Source: Formicarius rufipectus | Lineage: Eukaryota > Chordata > Aves > Passeriformes > Formicariidae | DNA: 64,000 nt | Direction of reading: 5' to 3' | NCBI GenBank assembly: GCA_013399695.1 | Contig: VXAU01003159.1 | Location: 186,001 to 250,000, forward strand | Shown here: in pieces, positions 9,918 through 22,570 of the stretch | Layout of the letters: every line of letters begins with the position of its first letter | How positions within the stretch are numbered: position 1 is the first letter of the stretch | Made by a program: the position numbers and the translations under genes | The notes under the pieces: generated by a model | What the model saw: the letters and a program-made list of their open reading frames with translations, nothing else | What the model was told of the DNA's origin: nothing | Database searches by the model: none

Positions 9918-12379
9918 TCAGTGCTGTGCCCTAGCTGGGCAGCCGTGACATGTTTCCATGCAAAATTCTCTTCAGGGTAAAGTGGCAACCCGTGTTAAGA
10001 GGAAAGCCAAAAATTCATTCATTTTGACAAAAATCTTAACCCTGCCTCAGCAGGGGCTTGGGCAAACTGACCTTAGAGAGATAACAGAGCGTTCTCAACA
10101 TTCCATTATCTTTCACATGCATTTGATCACCTTTCATCACCACAGTATCAATTGGATATGATTTGCCATATAAAATTTGAAAGGGACTTACTCCCTTCCT
10201 AACATGTATGATGATTCAGATTCTCACTAAAGCAGTAGGTAATCTACACCTAGCTTTGTGCATTTGTCATCCAGCACCCCTTTCTGTACAGAACTGTAAA
10301 TAAATACCTCAGCTCTGTGTGTGGATCAACTTCCTGCTGAGTGAAAGAACTTGTTTCAGGACAACAACTGCAGAACCCAAATCTTTCCACTGGTCAGCTT
10401 TATACATGATAAGAGGGCTTTAATGAGAATCAAAGCCTTTAAAACACTGCAGGTCAGTTTGCAGTCCCAGCAGTTCCCATTTGCAGATAGGTGTCCAAAT
10501 ACTACGTCGGGCATTCCTGAAGATGTCTGGTCTTCAAAACTCAGGACTGAAAAATGGAGATGCAAAAGCAGAATGCTGAAAAAAAAACCATTTGCTGCTG
10601 TACTGGCAAAGCTAATGATTGACAAGCATGAGTTTCAAGATAAAAGCTGATGCCCAGCTAAGTTCTGAAAGAAAGGCTTACTCACTGTATGGCAGTGCAC
10701 GTTCAGAGGCTTAGCGGGGATTTATTCCTTCCTCCTGTACCTCTGGACTCCGACCACACACAGAGAGATCTTAATAGATTAGTTAATATAAACTTCCATT
10801 TGTACATATTCTTGTTGGCCACCTGTAAATTTGCAAAGCCTTTCCTTCCCTGGAGTGAAATTTTCCACATTTGGTGTTTTTCCAGTGTAGTTGTTGTTAT
10901 TTTAGATATTGGACGAAAAATATTTGTTTGGTAGGAGAATGTGGCATGTGTGTTGGGGAGAGGCAGGAAGAGAAGAGCTATCCACCACAGTGTAACAAGT
11001 TTAGCTAAAAACTTGGCGTGTGTAGTGGAAAACAGTCTTTGAGTAGAAGTCTGTCTGCGAACATCTGGGTTAAAAGTAACTTGAACGGATTAAGCTATGA
11101 TCTGTTGTAAACTCCCATATGAGTGATACTTGATAAAATTTTATCATTAATGCTTTGCAAAACCCATAAATCCCAAAAGTGATTATTTTCTTGGGCTTTG
11201 TTTGACTTTGAATGTATGTTAGCAAATATGTTTAACACAGAAAACTTTATTTTTTTAATCTTCTCCCTGAAGATGCAGAGTCACCCAGCAATGGAATGTC
11301 ATAATACATTTGTGTTCTTCTTTAATTACACTCACCTGGCAGCATGAATGACCTGTGCAGTTTCCAGCTGGGTACACGTACCTCCCTTATTGCTAAGGAC
11401 AAGTCATCATTTGTGCCTTTTCCAAAACCATAGCCGGGAAAATTAATTATCTTTACTGACTGCCTCGTGCTCTTGAGACTAGTCTGCTTGGTTCACCAAG
11501 GGTTGCCCAGCAGTGTTGCCAAGACTTTTTTACTGAGCCCCACTCAGTGTGAAGCAGCAAGGAGCTCCTGCACTGCTGAGTACAGCCTGCCTCCTCTGCC
11601 CAAGGACAGGGACAAAGCGCAGGAAGGATGCAATCTCCTTCAAACATCACGTGTAGGTAGCTCTGCCTTGACACCCAGGCAGCCTTCCTGGAAGAATGTC
11701 CTAGTGTATTCTTTAAGTCCAAGCACATTATTTTCCTTTTGCATCCACCTCCAAATTAACTCTAATATCTGAATGATTTGAAATCCCTGTTCTTTTTCCA
11801 TTTTTTTTTTTCTTGTTGACAAAATGGGGGAAGGGAAAGGAATTTGTGCTCTTCTCCTCTTGTGTTTTATTCCTGTGCTGTCTCTGCCAGTCTGCATCAT
11901 TTTTTTTGGTCATCTTTCTCTGATTTTTTAGTGGCAAAAGATGGTAAATGCTGAAAAACATCAGCACTGCAGTAGTTTGAATAAGCAAACCCCACATTCA
12001 TTAGCAAAAATATGGAGCAAAATCATTTAAAAGCACCTGGAAAAGAAGAGTCTCTTCCTCTTAATTTTTTTCATCAATTCTAGGCTCTGTGTCTCATATT
12101 TTTCCTGGCCTATTTGCCTTCATATATAGTCTGGAATTTCTCAGAAACTTGACCTAAAATGAGTGTGTCTGAGGAACATATCTTGGATACACTGCTCCAC
12201 ATTATGTAAATGTGCACCATGTTCTTTAAAGGGCTGTCTCATTGTCCATCCTCTAAGATACCTTACAAGAAACAAAGGAATAACACGTTTCAGGGTCCTG
12301 GAAAAATCTGACCCAGTGAACTGCTGAATTTTTTTCCTTTTTCATCTGTTCCTTCTGCTGCTGCTACCTTGCCTTGCAT
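9918..12379 (+). other. KLF7 intron, middle part: no gene seen
   Basis: Mostly unique sequence with AT-rich runs. Several short open frames on both strands lack codon bias or recognisable motifs. No exon, RNA gene or clear interspersed repeat is visible to me. Confidence 0.55.
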
Positions 12380-13100
12380 CTTTGAGCTCGCAGAGCTCCA
12401 CAGAATCTGAAACTAGAAGCCCTTATTAGAGGACATTTTTTTTTTTAAGTTCTTGCTGCTCCTCTGGGGACCAAAGTAATGGCAGCTTGAAGCAGCAGAG
12501 AACATGTAATTAGGGCAAACAGCGATGCCTCGCATGATGGGGAGAAACAGGAGGAGAGGAGGGAACGCGCAACAGCCTGGCGTGCACAGCCTGTTACTAA
12601 GGAGACCCCGGCACGAAATGCATGAGATGCGGGGTGCTAATGGGCCAGCCCGCCTGGGTACCAGCCCGACCTGCTGCACAGCTGCTTCTGCCCTCCCGTT
12701 GCCAAGCAACTCCAACCTTATTTTTAATTATTTTCTTTTTCATTTTTTTTTCCCCATTTTTCCTCCCCCCATTGTGGAGCCTTAATTGGGTAGCTTTGCT
12801 GCCGGTGTTGCTGCCGGGTGCCCGCCTGGGCCTGTCGCTCTGCTGCTGTCCCCAGGGCCCAGCCCGGGGAGGATGTGCAGGCAATTAATGGGGCAGAAGT
12901 GTGGGTTGTGTGCTTGGGCTGGCGCCGGCATCTGTCCCCCAGCCCTGCTCCCCACCATCCAGGAGCTTCCTTCCGAGAAGGGCTGCAGACGGAGTTTGAA
13001 TGGGGAGCACATTTCCAAGGCTTTATCAGTCTCAATGGGAGTCTTGCATAGACCCACGAAGATAAAGCATGGCATTTCTCCCAACCTTCAGGGCTCAGCA
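12380..13100. promoter_or_regulatory. GC-rich intronic block with RFX X-box, candidate enhancer
   Basis: Composition shifts abruptly from AT-rich intron to GC-rich sequence with CpGs (for example CCGGTGTTGCTGCCGGG), interrupted by a T-rich tract with TTTAATTATT and two further AATTAA/CAATTAAT homeodomain-like words. GTTGCCAAGCAAC at 12698-12710 fits the RFX X-box rule GTNRCC-N-RGYAAC. This combination is typical of conserved developmental enhancers (inference). Overlapping open frames in all directions reflect the low stop-codon frequency of GC-rich DNA and are not called as genes. Confidence 0.35.
12698..12710. promoter_or_regulatory. X-box motif (RFX-type site)
   Basis: GTTGCCAAGCAAC is an imperfect inverted repeat (GTTGC and GCAAC arms) that matches the published RFX-family consensus, with a one-base spacer between half-sites. 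RFX factors control ciliary and neural genes. Binding here is not shown by sequence alone. Confidence 0.45.
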
Positions 13101-16100
13101 CTGTTTTAGATGCATCCTCTAAAGTTGAATAGAAAATGGAACATCTCCATTTCTTTGAATGTTTCTACACTTTGCTTTTCTCTGCTTTTCAGCTAGGCAA
13201 GTGGGCTTTGTGGATGTGTGTTAGGTGCTTATGTGTGTGTAAGACATAATGCTGCAAAAATTCGAGTCTTTTTGTGTCCTGAATGGCTACATGCTGGAAA
13301 CTGCTGCTGGCTCAGTAGACAAGTTTTGGCAAGGCCGTTAGGTACTAATCCAGACCTTTGAAGTTTGTAGAAGGACTGATTGGACATTGGGTCTACTTCT
13401 TAACCTCTTTTCCCCCATCTCTAATATAGATATGATCAGAACCATCTCTCTGTAAGGGCACTGCTGACCTTTTTGGATGAAAGGAACTGTACATCATTCA
13501 TGGAAATGTACTGCTTTTACACTTGATCATCTCTCCCCATCTAAAAATAGGTACAACCTTCTCACATTGTGTATTTCACAGTCCTGTCACATTCCTCTTC
13601 CGCCCCATACTGTCTTCTGCCAGCTTTTCTCTTGTGCTTTGTCACCCTTTCAAAGGCTTTTCCATTTTTCCAGCAGGTGGCAAAACTGTGAATAAAATGC
13701 CTTTTCAAAATTATTTTTATTTTTTCCTCTTTTTTTGGGGTAGAAAACATTGGTGAATCTGTTAAAGATTGACCATTGCCCCCCTCCCTGGCATTCCTTT
13801 TTAATAATAAAAATAATAATTAGGCTTCCTATTCTCCAACAAAAATCAATTAGGAGTATATTGAGGAATGAAAGGCTCAGAAAAGTATCTGAAATTGATT
13901 TTTGTAATTAGTTTTACTGGTTGATGGGTTGCACGCACATACACTTAGATGTTAGCATTGATCTCCAGAGGATGTGTGTATTAAATAGCCTGCTCTTCCT
14001 TTTTGCTAAAGAAATGAACTTATTAATCTTAAAAAGAGGGTGATGTTGTGTGCTGAACTGCAGCTGCTCACTAGCTTTTCTCAGAGCAGCTGCCTTAGCC
14101 ATGTGATGGTAACATGCTGAACCTGGTGTGAAAGTGGAAATATTTAACAAGCAGCAGGTCTGGGGCAACTCCTCTTCTGTGTCTCATATTTGACAAAGTG
14201 TGTGTGTGTAACAAGGGAGAAAGGCACTGGTGTTAAGGAGACATACCTGGTTATATATCATTTTTCAGGAGTCCTTCTGCAACATGTTTCTGTTAAATAC
14301 CATGTACCTCTTCACACAGGAAGAGAGGAGTGACCAGTAACATTTTCTGTTCTGCTATGTGCTGATGTTCAGCTAATTAGAAGAATTATGGATTGGCTTC
14401 ATTGGTATGCCATGTATGTAGCTTGTAAAGCTCTCAGGGACCCTTGGCAATGAAGAGCGCTACATAAATATAAAATATTGTTAATGTGATGTTCCACATT
14501 AGGAGTCCCATTGTGCTGAGGCATACTTTCCTAATAAACTGCAAGGCAAATAGGAATGCCTGCCTGGCATTTCTCAGTGAGGTGAACTGAGGGGCTGCTT
14601 CTCCTGAAAACCACACCAGGTTCTGACATTTCAGAGCGACTTGTGTCTGCACTGGCAGCATCGCTGTGGGCTGCAGTGACCCCAGTCACCAGCCCACCAA
14701 CTGCAGGTCCCAAAAGCATTTCTCAGGAAGGGTAGCAAGGAAGATTATTAAAACCCACTCTTAAAAAAGCCTATGGCACTACTTGATTCTTCACACATTT
14801 CTTTGCACAGCTCAGGCCCCAGAGCTTCCTTATAGGAAAAACCCAAGCAAGAAATCTAGCATTTAATTCCTTTTTCTTCAGTTGTAAATCTTGCAGTTTG
14901 TCTGGTTCTTCAGGAACACCAGTCTTGAAACAGGGGTAGCTGAAGCTGTCTTTCAAAATGTATTTTTAGACACTGAGACTTTTAGAACTAGTTCATTTTA
15001 AATAGTTTTTAAATCACAGATTCTAAAAAGGAAGGAAATATTTGTGTTTCTTTCAGATGACTTTTTTTGAATCCTGAAACTATATGTAAGCAATTCACAG
15101 TGAATTAGAACACATACTGATTTTTTTCTGTTGTTTTCTTAAATACACTTTTGCATGCTAGCTTTGTGTAGCTATGTAGCATCATATTAAGGAGCTCTTC
15201 AAACATAGTACAACAAATGCCTTATTTGAATAACCTTCAAAATGTGCATACACAGAGAATTTGGGGTTTCCCCCTCTGTTTCTTTAAGCATTCTTGACTA
15301 AATCAGTCATACTGACAAAAGGAGTCCCGTTACACTACCAAATTTTAGCATGGAGAAGTATGAACAAGGATTTTGACTGTGATTCTCCTCTAAAGTTCAC
15401 TTAAACTATCTGATTGTTTTACTAAGTGCCCTGTAATTGACATATGTTTGTGATGGGGTATTTAAAGTGGGGTGCAGGGGAGGGATAAAGAAATAGATAT
15501 GAATGTATAATCATAATATCTTTGTTTACTTTTAGTTCTGTAAAGATACAAGGTGAAACTCAAGCCCTAATGGACATTTTTCCATGGATGGAGCTAGGAT
15601 TTCATCCCACAGCATTGAAACTCTTTGATTTTACCATGCATATCTCAAAATCTGGAGGATTTTCTTTGTAAACTTCCTGCTGCTGAAATGTGGGGAATAG
15701 AGAGCAAACTTCCTCTGTGTTCCATAATGACTCTTCCTAGCCTGCAGGGCTGCAAAGAGAAGTTTAAAACCATGGCCCTAGGTTATCTACAAAGCAGAAG
15801 GCAAACTATGTCTAAATATTATTGTTTTCTTCTTTAAAATTTCATTATTTCTATGGAAGAGTGGGCTTGTGACTTTTTAACCCTTGGGCCTGGCAATAAA
15901 TAATGCAAATATAAGAAGTATAATACTTCCATTGTGTGCTGTAGTTTTGTGATCATGTCCTCAGAAAATGTTGGTTATGTAGCTCTTCATCCTGTAACCT
16001 AATGTTTCTGCTGAAGCCTCTGTTGAAACAGCCTCTGTGAGATCTCTGGAGCAAACACTGCCTTGCTACTGGTACAAAGGAACCTGGTGGCAAGGACAAG

Positions 16101-19100
16101 GGGTTTTTGGATCTTGAGAAGAGACAACATCCCCATTGCTGTGCTTTGTGAGGAAATACTTATTGCAAAGGCTTGTTCAGCATTTACAAGCTAAGTATGT
16201 GTTGGAGAGAAAACCTGATGTTCACTGTTATGTGCCTGGAGAGCAAAGATACAGGTGCCTGCAGCTCAGCTGCTTTCCTAGCCCTCTGCATCATCAATAG
16301 AGAGAAATTCACCTCCCATTCCAGTCTGACTGATGTGTCAAGAGTTCACACATGCCTTTGCTCCTCCATTAATTTGAAAAAGAACTACAGGTGGCAATTT
16401 CAATATCTAAAGTTGCATGAGATGAAACTCACCAAGACTGCCCGAGGCTAGAAGATGGAGGGAGAACTCCCAAGGACCAGTGTGGTGGTGATCAGTCATG
16501 TTTTGCTGGAAACCTAATGTGTGTTTACCACAGTAGTGTCAATGGGATTATGTGCTTGGCTTTTTCACACGTTAAAATGATAAAATCTTTGACTTTCAAG
16601 AGAAAGCTGTACCAATAATTTGTTGGGTTTTGTAACTAGATGCCTAATATTTAGTCCTTCATTTATCTTAGTCACAAAAGGAATAGTGACCTGATTTCAG
16701 GGCTGCCAAAATCTGATTGATTTTTTGTTATGGCTCATAATTCTAGTTTCACTATTGCATGTTTCCCATAAATTTTCAAAAATCTTTGTCCTCCAATTAC
16801 CAGACTGAACCAGACTGAGTGAAATAGAGGATGGAGGGTCAGACTGTACTGAAGTGTGCTTTGGGGGATACTTTTAGAAGAGCTAGGTTGTGTGAGGTTC
16901 CATAAACAGAATTGGAATAGAGAGCCTACTCCTGAAGCATCCCAGTCTCAGGGCATCAAATATGCTCCAGGAACATGAAAAGATTAAAGGGGCTATGGAC
17001 CACAGGACACAGCCACAATGAAGAGAGTCTGTTTTGCAGAAGTATGCAGTCATGATGGACTGAGACCCTAAAGGATATCTGAAGGGCTAATAATGTCTCT
17101 GTACCACTAGCTGTTTTGGTGATACAGTCCTTCTAGATGAGTCGGTTTCAGCACACCACTCTGTGCTCTACTGGGTATGCACAGGCTGCTCCTCAGGATT
17201 CTCACCAGGCACCCCAGGGTGTGTCTTATGCAAGTGTTTTCTGGTGATCAGGTGACCTCTTTCGAGATGTCTTTGTTTGCCCCCATTCACCATGCTTTGG
17301 TTCAACCTGACCAGAGCACAGATGTGGTTTTGGATGGCCTGTCCCAGGAGGTGCTCTGACATATTTCACCTATGGTCTGGCCATGGGACCAGGCTGTGGC
17401 TAGAGAGAAATAACACCCTTCAAATGCATGTGGATGCTGGGTCCTGTGTACCCACTGTTTCACTCTACAGCTCACCCTCACTGTGCAGCATGTGCTGCCC
17501 ATGGCAGCTTGAATGTGGTCAGTAGGAAGGGGTCAGTAGAATGTGGGCCGTAACCTCCCAGGAGAACTAGAAAAAGCTGAAAGCCACTATTCTGGGGTGG
17601 TTATAGATTTTCCATAAGCAAATGGTACATTGTTTTAACACCAGTGCTCGTCTCGGAAAATTGCATGATTCACTGCTTGAACATATGTCTGCATGGCTGG
17701 CTGCCTGCCCTTCCCAGGTGCGTTTGTGGATGTGTGAAATCTGAACCAGCCTTGTGGCTGGAGCATGTTCTGAACAGAAAGAGCCGAGTATTTAACAGCT
17801 GCGTATTAGGTATCAGCTTCTTTTTGGATGAGCATCAGCTCCTCCATTGAATGCACTTGCATAAGTGTGGATTTACAGATTTCTTTAAGGACTGCACAGA
17901 TCTTTCTGTTGAATAAAGGTGACCTAAGGAGTAGAACCTCCTTCCTGAGAGTGGTTTGCAGGCATGAGTTTTAAGTGCGGTTATTAATTTGAGGAATTAG
18001 AAAAAAATCAGTGTGACACATCTCTGTGATGTTGCTATTTTTAATTGGATTTTGAAGCTCATAATTAATTTCTTAAAAAGGGGGAGATCCTCATCCTGTA
18101 GAAGTGAGTGGGAGTTTTGCCATTGCCTTCAGCAGAGGGGAATTTTGCCATCTCTTCTTTTATTCTCACAAATCCTCTGCAACAACAGAAGAGCAGCCTA
18201 GCACATGGAAAAGATCCTTCCCATTTCTTGTCCCTGACATTGCCAGTAGTGAGGTAGGAAGACCCTCCTTCCTTCTTCATCCCCATGCTTCCTATATATG
18301 TGCACTTTCGCAAGATACACTTCCATTTCATCATCGTGTAAGGCCATTAAAGGAGCAGCTTGTCCTTAGTCTTCACGTGCAGAGATAGGCAGATGTCTCT
18401 CCTTCCTTCCCTCCTGTGCTTTTGAGTAGCTGCAGGAGGGCAGAAAATCGAACCTCTTTGAGGTCTCTGGGTCAAGGAGCTGTCTGACATGGCTTTAAAG
18501 GTCACTGTGCTCCTTTGCATTTATCTTGTGCCACTTGGAAGCACAGTATGCCAGCAGGCTGTATGGAGCACAAAGAGGGACTGCCTGACATTTTGTGGAA
18601 GAGGGCTTGGGTTACAGAGGAAAAACATTTGAAAACAAAACTCAGCTCAGGGCAGTGCAAGGCCAGAGCTGGAATACTTGAGAGAGGAGCCCCTGCAGCA
18701 AGTAACAGAGATATGTGGCATCCTGTGCGTTTACCAGTAATCATGCTTGGCATTTCTATGTCTTGTAACCTGTGTACAGCACTGTACATTTTCAAAGCTC
18801 TTGGCAAATGTTAAAAAGCCAAACTCCACCTCAGTCCTTATAGCCTAATAATTTCACAGAAAGCCTGGGATGTTTTTCCTTCACCCTTCTGCTTTGTAGG
18901 TGACTGTATCCTTCAGACTGGCTGTACCTGCCAGATTTGGCTGAGCAGTCGTCTTCTGCCTTTGCTTTGCAGCACGTGTAGCAAACGTGCTGCAAGGCAC
19001 TTTGTCTGCCTTGCTGTCTCCACTCTAATGTAGGCACTAGAGAGCGTCAGAGAACCAAGTAAGCTGAATTATCATTGAGGCTTAGTTACTGGCAGCTTTT

Positions 19101-20394
19101 AAACATAATGCATGAACTGTTCAGACAAAACTGGTGTGCCATCACAGGCAAAGAACCAGGGCTAGGGAAATCTCTTTTTTCTGAGGAGAGCAGTTGAGGG
19201 ATGCCAGGTAGGGTGTCAAGGGCTAGTGGGGAGAGTGCTGCAACTGCAACTCTAGTGTTTGGGGCCAGCACTGGTGCGAATGTTTGAGTTTCACTTGAGT
19301 AACAAGACACCAGTACTTGGCTCACTAACAAGAAATTTTTTGCTTTTTATTTTCCTGAAGAAACCCTATTGAAAGAATAAAAGAACAAGAGGCAAGTCTG
19401 AAGATACGACCAGGCTGGCACATTCTAAGCGGGGCAGTGTTATTGTTGGCTCAGTCTCCTGTCCCGTTGGGCATTTTCCCCTGGGGGATTATGACACACA
19501 ACAGAGACATCCAGGCTGGGATTTTTTCATTCAGGGGCTGTGGGACAAATGAATATCTTGGTGTAGTCTTGTCAGATGCTGCCCCTCCTTCAGTGCTTCA
19601 CCCCAACTGAACTACTGAGTCAAAGAAACTTCTTTCTCAGAGGTCAGTAAAATGGCTCAACTGCAGTTAAGGTCTCAGCCCACTCTGCTTTTCTCTTTGG
19701 GGTGGGTGACCACTGGGCAGCAGAGCTGCCTCTGAAGAAGTCCACAGAGACTCACTCACAAGAAAATATCTTTTCATTGATGCAATTCTCTTTCAATTTT
19801 CACTTTTCTTGCTCTTTTGGCCTCTCCAGTTTGTCACCATGAAATACGTAGGTGTCCCGTAATAAGATCTCACTCCTTTTCTCGCTGAATAGACATGCTA
19901 AATATAGAAATGTGTCTCTGCACTGTCTGCTGTGGACAAATGATTGTTTCATGTGACTGGCCTAGGGGGTCATAGACTGCAACCTCAGTGTGGTCCATGG
20001 TGGTTTTTTTAAGATCACCTTTTTAGCAATTTTAAGAACAAATAAATAAATAATAATCCCGTCTCTGTTTATAATTCCTATCTTAGAATCTTGGTAGTGA
20101 AAGTGATTCCTTGTTTGCATTTTAACTCTCTTCTTATGAATCCATACGGTGCTGACTGTGTGGGGAAGAGTGACATGGAGTTTATATACGCTGAGATGCA
20201 CTGAAGCATTTGTTCTGGTGGGGGAGATGTTAAATTTGAAAGCACACCAGTGCATGTGCACTGAATAAGAAAAAGGGAGTCAAGAGACCTTGGATTTCTT
20301 CATCAGAAGGTGTTAATGACTTCACGGATGTTACACCATGACAGACTTTGATCTAAAGAGACTGATTTGCATTTCAAGATAGGTAGATGTGAAC
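13101..20394 (+). other. KLF7 intron, late part: no gene seen
   Basis: Long unique stretch with AT-rich runs such as the TAATAATAA tract near 13801-13822. A somewhat more GC-balanced piece at about 17140-17560 could be an old repeat remnant, but I cannot name it. No splice-flanked coding exon or RNA gene was recognised on either strand. Confidence 0.5.
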
Positions 20395-20457
20395 ACAGAA
20401 TCATGGAATATCCTGAGTTGGAAGGGACCCACAAGGATCATTGCGTCAAACTTCTAC
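20395..20457 (-). mobile_element. CR1 LINE 3'-end fragment
   Basis: The plus strand reads CAGAATCATGGAATATCCTGAGTTGGAAGGGACCCACAAGGATCA in consecutive blocks, which is the reverse complement of the CR1 3' terminus (the element ends in ATTCTGTG-like octamers). Only about 60 bp remain, so this is a heavily 5'-truncated copy. It lies antisense in the KLF7 intron. Confidence 0.85.
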
Positions 20458-21210
20458 TAGCAGACTAGAATCTCTCCTGTCCTATCACTGCACCATTTCA
20501 CTTCCTTTGGTGGTATAATTAATATTTTGGGGCAGAAATAGCTGGTAAAGCTGCAGTGCAAAAAGCCTAAAGGACCAGCTGATTTAAGAAGTAAAAACGT
20601 ATCCTCTCACACTCACTGTCCTGACACATTGCTTCTTGAACCAAGGAACAGTTTTTATTGTCAGAAGCAGCCAAAGAAGGGTGCCGTCCTTGGGGGCATC
20701 AGGCATGTCTGCTTGAGGGGAACGGATATGGGTCTGGACATGCAAGGGCTAAATAGAGTGGGGTAAAGCATGCAGTGCAGTAGTGGTTGTCACTCTGAAC
20801 TGGTGCACACCTGCAGAGTGTTCAGGTGTTGGTACAGTCACTTGAGTACCACAGTCATTCACCTGGCAAAGGGAGAGAAAACTGAAAAGTTGTTTGAACA
20901 TCAAGTCTCACCCACACAGCTGCATAGGCATTTGGGGACATTCTCAGGGCTTCTTTGCAGAGTAATTGACTGGTTTTGTTAGAAATGGGAAATAACGTTG
21001 TGCAAGAATTTTAGCAGTGCTAAAGTTTGGACTGGAACTATCCTCAGTGCAATATATCATAAGCCCTAGGCTGTTTCCATCCCACACTGGCCATGAATTG
21101 TGTGATGGGCTAACCTGCTCAAATGGGTCAGAGGCAAGGTGGGAGGATACAGGTTTTGCAGACTCAGTAATCCTGCTGCCACGCTGACTGTTCTCTCCTC
21201 CCCTCTGCAG
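20458..21210 (+). other. KLF7: KLF7 intron end and 3' splice site
   Basis: Unique sequence leading to a strong acceptor. The pyrimidine tract TTCTCTCCTCCCCTCTGCAG at 21191-21210 directly precedes the zinc-finger 2 exon. No other feature is seen. Confidence 0.75.
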
Positions 21211-21334
21211 GTGAGAAGCCTTACAAGTGCTCCTGGGAAGGGTGCGAGTGGCGTTTTGCACGGAGCGATGAACTCACGAGGCATTACAGAAAGCACACGG
21301 GTGCAAAACCCTTCAAATGCAATCATTGTGACAG
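21211..21334 (+). CDS. KLF7: KLF7 internal exon: zinc finger 2 and start of zinc finger 3
   Basis: This 124-nt exon completes the split Gly codon of the first linker, then reads EKPYKCSWEGCEWRFARSDE and onward. Zinc finger 2 uses Cys135, Cys140, His153 and His157 (numbering from the first whole codon of the window), with RSDELTR as the DNA-contact helix. A TGAKP linker and the first Cys pair of finger 3 (Cys165, Cys168) follow. The exon is bounded by TCTGCAG|GTGAG and GACAG|GTAATG and ends in phase 2 inside the Arg170 codon. The residues are essentially those of vertebrate KLF7, so no truncation or frameshift is apparent. Strong purifying selection is expected, because the fingers recognise GC/CACCC boxes. 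Confidence 0.98.
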
Positions 21335-21839
21335 GTAATGTAGCCTTCTAATGTATTCAAGGAATGTGGAGTTTTGTGACTGGCATGGAGCTGCCAGTTT
21401 TCTGAGACAGTAGACTTAGTTCCCAGCATAGTGGCCCCTTTTGGCCTCCTGTTCCAGTGCCTTGATCCCTGAACCAAGGAAAGACTCTTCACTTCAGCCC
21501 TGTCTTGCCTCGGTGGCCAGGCAAGTTGGCACGTGTGGAATACTTCCTAAGCAGTCTAAGCTGTTTCCATCCCACAGCACAAAGGAAAACACAAGATGAG
21601 GTGTAGGTCTGACTGAACCCTACTGGTGTCTGTTGTGGGCACAGGATTCAGTCCACCGGACTGCATTATACCCTTAAAGCAGAGAAGACATCCAGGAGGT
21701 CTCCTCTTACCACAGAGTCCAACCTCCAGATGTTGCAGGGGAGAGTCAATAAAAGACAACAAAGGGCACCATTTTGAAAATCACAAGAGTGATTTAAACA
21801 CATTTCACAGTTCAAGTTCATGGGGTTGTTTTATGTAAG

Positions 21840-22570
21840 ATCAGTGATCTCTGCACATTCTTAATTAGCACATGCTAATTAGTGAATATTTTCCTACAGT
21901 TTTAAATCTCATCTTTGACATCTGTTTGAAGCGGGAAATACTCTACACCTTCATTTCTTGTGGGCCCAGTTTAAAATCCTGACAAATGCCCAGAGCCAAG
22001 GCTGCTGAAGAGCCTGTCAAGCAGCAGTCTTGATCTGGGCACTCAGAAATGAGGTGCGAGCTGAGCACCCAGGAGCTCCCAGTGAGAGCCACCATTACGG
22101 CCGCACACTGCCCATTCCTTTTTACGTTCCTCGCTGTTTCAGTGAATGCTGAGCTCGTCTGAAAAACATGGTCATCCTTGCATGGTGCTAAGTGCTCTGG
22201 AAAGCTCGGTTCTATGAATTTAGAAACAAAACAAAAAAACCCCATCCTTCTCCACATCCCCAGTCTGAGCTGATAAGAAATCAGGGTGGAGCAAAAGCAA
22301 TTACCCCTGTAATGACTCTTGACAGCACTGACAGGATCGAACAATGAGCACTTCTCCCCCTTGAACCCCCCCAGCTGAAGATTGGCAGTGCCCTGGGTGA
22401 AACCTGGATCCACTATTGAGTAATCAAATAATGTGCTTGCATCTGAACATGTTATCCAGCTAATCCTATTTATATATATTTTTAAAAGAGGCTTAAGAAA
22501 ATTACCCATCTTTTTAATGCAGCACGAGGGTTCTCGGCTGTGATAAGAAAACGTTCTGTAATACAATAAA
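21840..22570. promoter_or_regulatory. Candidate conserved noncoding element / enhancer in last intron
   Basis: The block starts with an inverted homeodomain-like pair, TAATTAGCA-CA-TGCTAATTA (21862-21881), and contains further AT-core words (CAATTAC, GAGTAATCAAATAAT, CAGCTAATCC) and GATA-like CTGATAAG/GTGATAAG words near 22270 and 22540. Its mixed, non-repetitive composition and clustering of such sites resemble vertebrate developmental enhancers (inference). The minus strand is also open for 207 codons (21943-22566) with no recognisable protein similarity. Confidence 0.35.
21862..21881. promoter_or_regulatory. Inverted pair of TAATTA homeodomain-like sites
   Basis: The 9-bp arms TAATTAGCA and TGCTAATTA are exact reverse complements separated by CA, giving a 20-bp near-palindrome with two TAATTA cores. 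Such geometry suits homeodomain or POU dimers (established motif knowledge). Binding itself is inference. Confidence 0.5.

Noticed and set aside
388..21210. An intronic microRNA (mammalian KLF7 hosts miR-2355)
   Set aside because: I looked for the mature sequence as I remember it and did not see it or its reverse complement; absence is not proven without a search tool.
21943..22566. 207-codon minus-strand open frame as a gene
   Set aside because: No family similarity, signal, promoter or splice context. Better explained as a noncoding element in an intron, and kept as a finding only.
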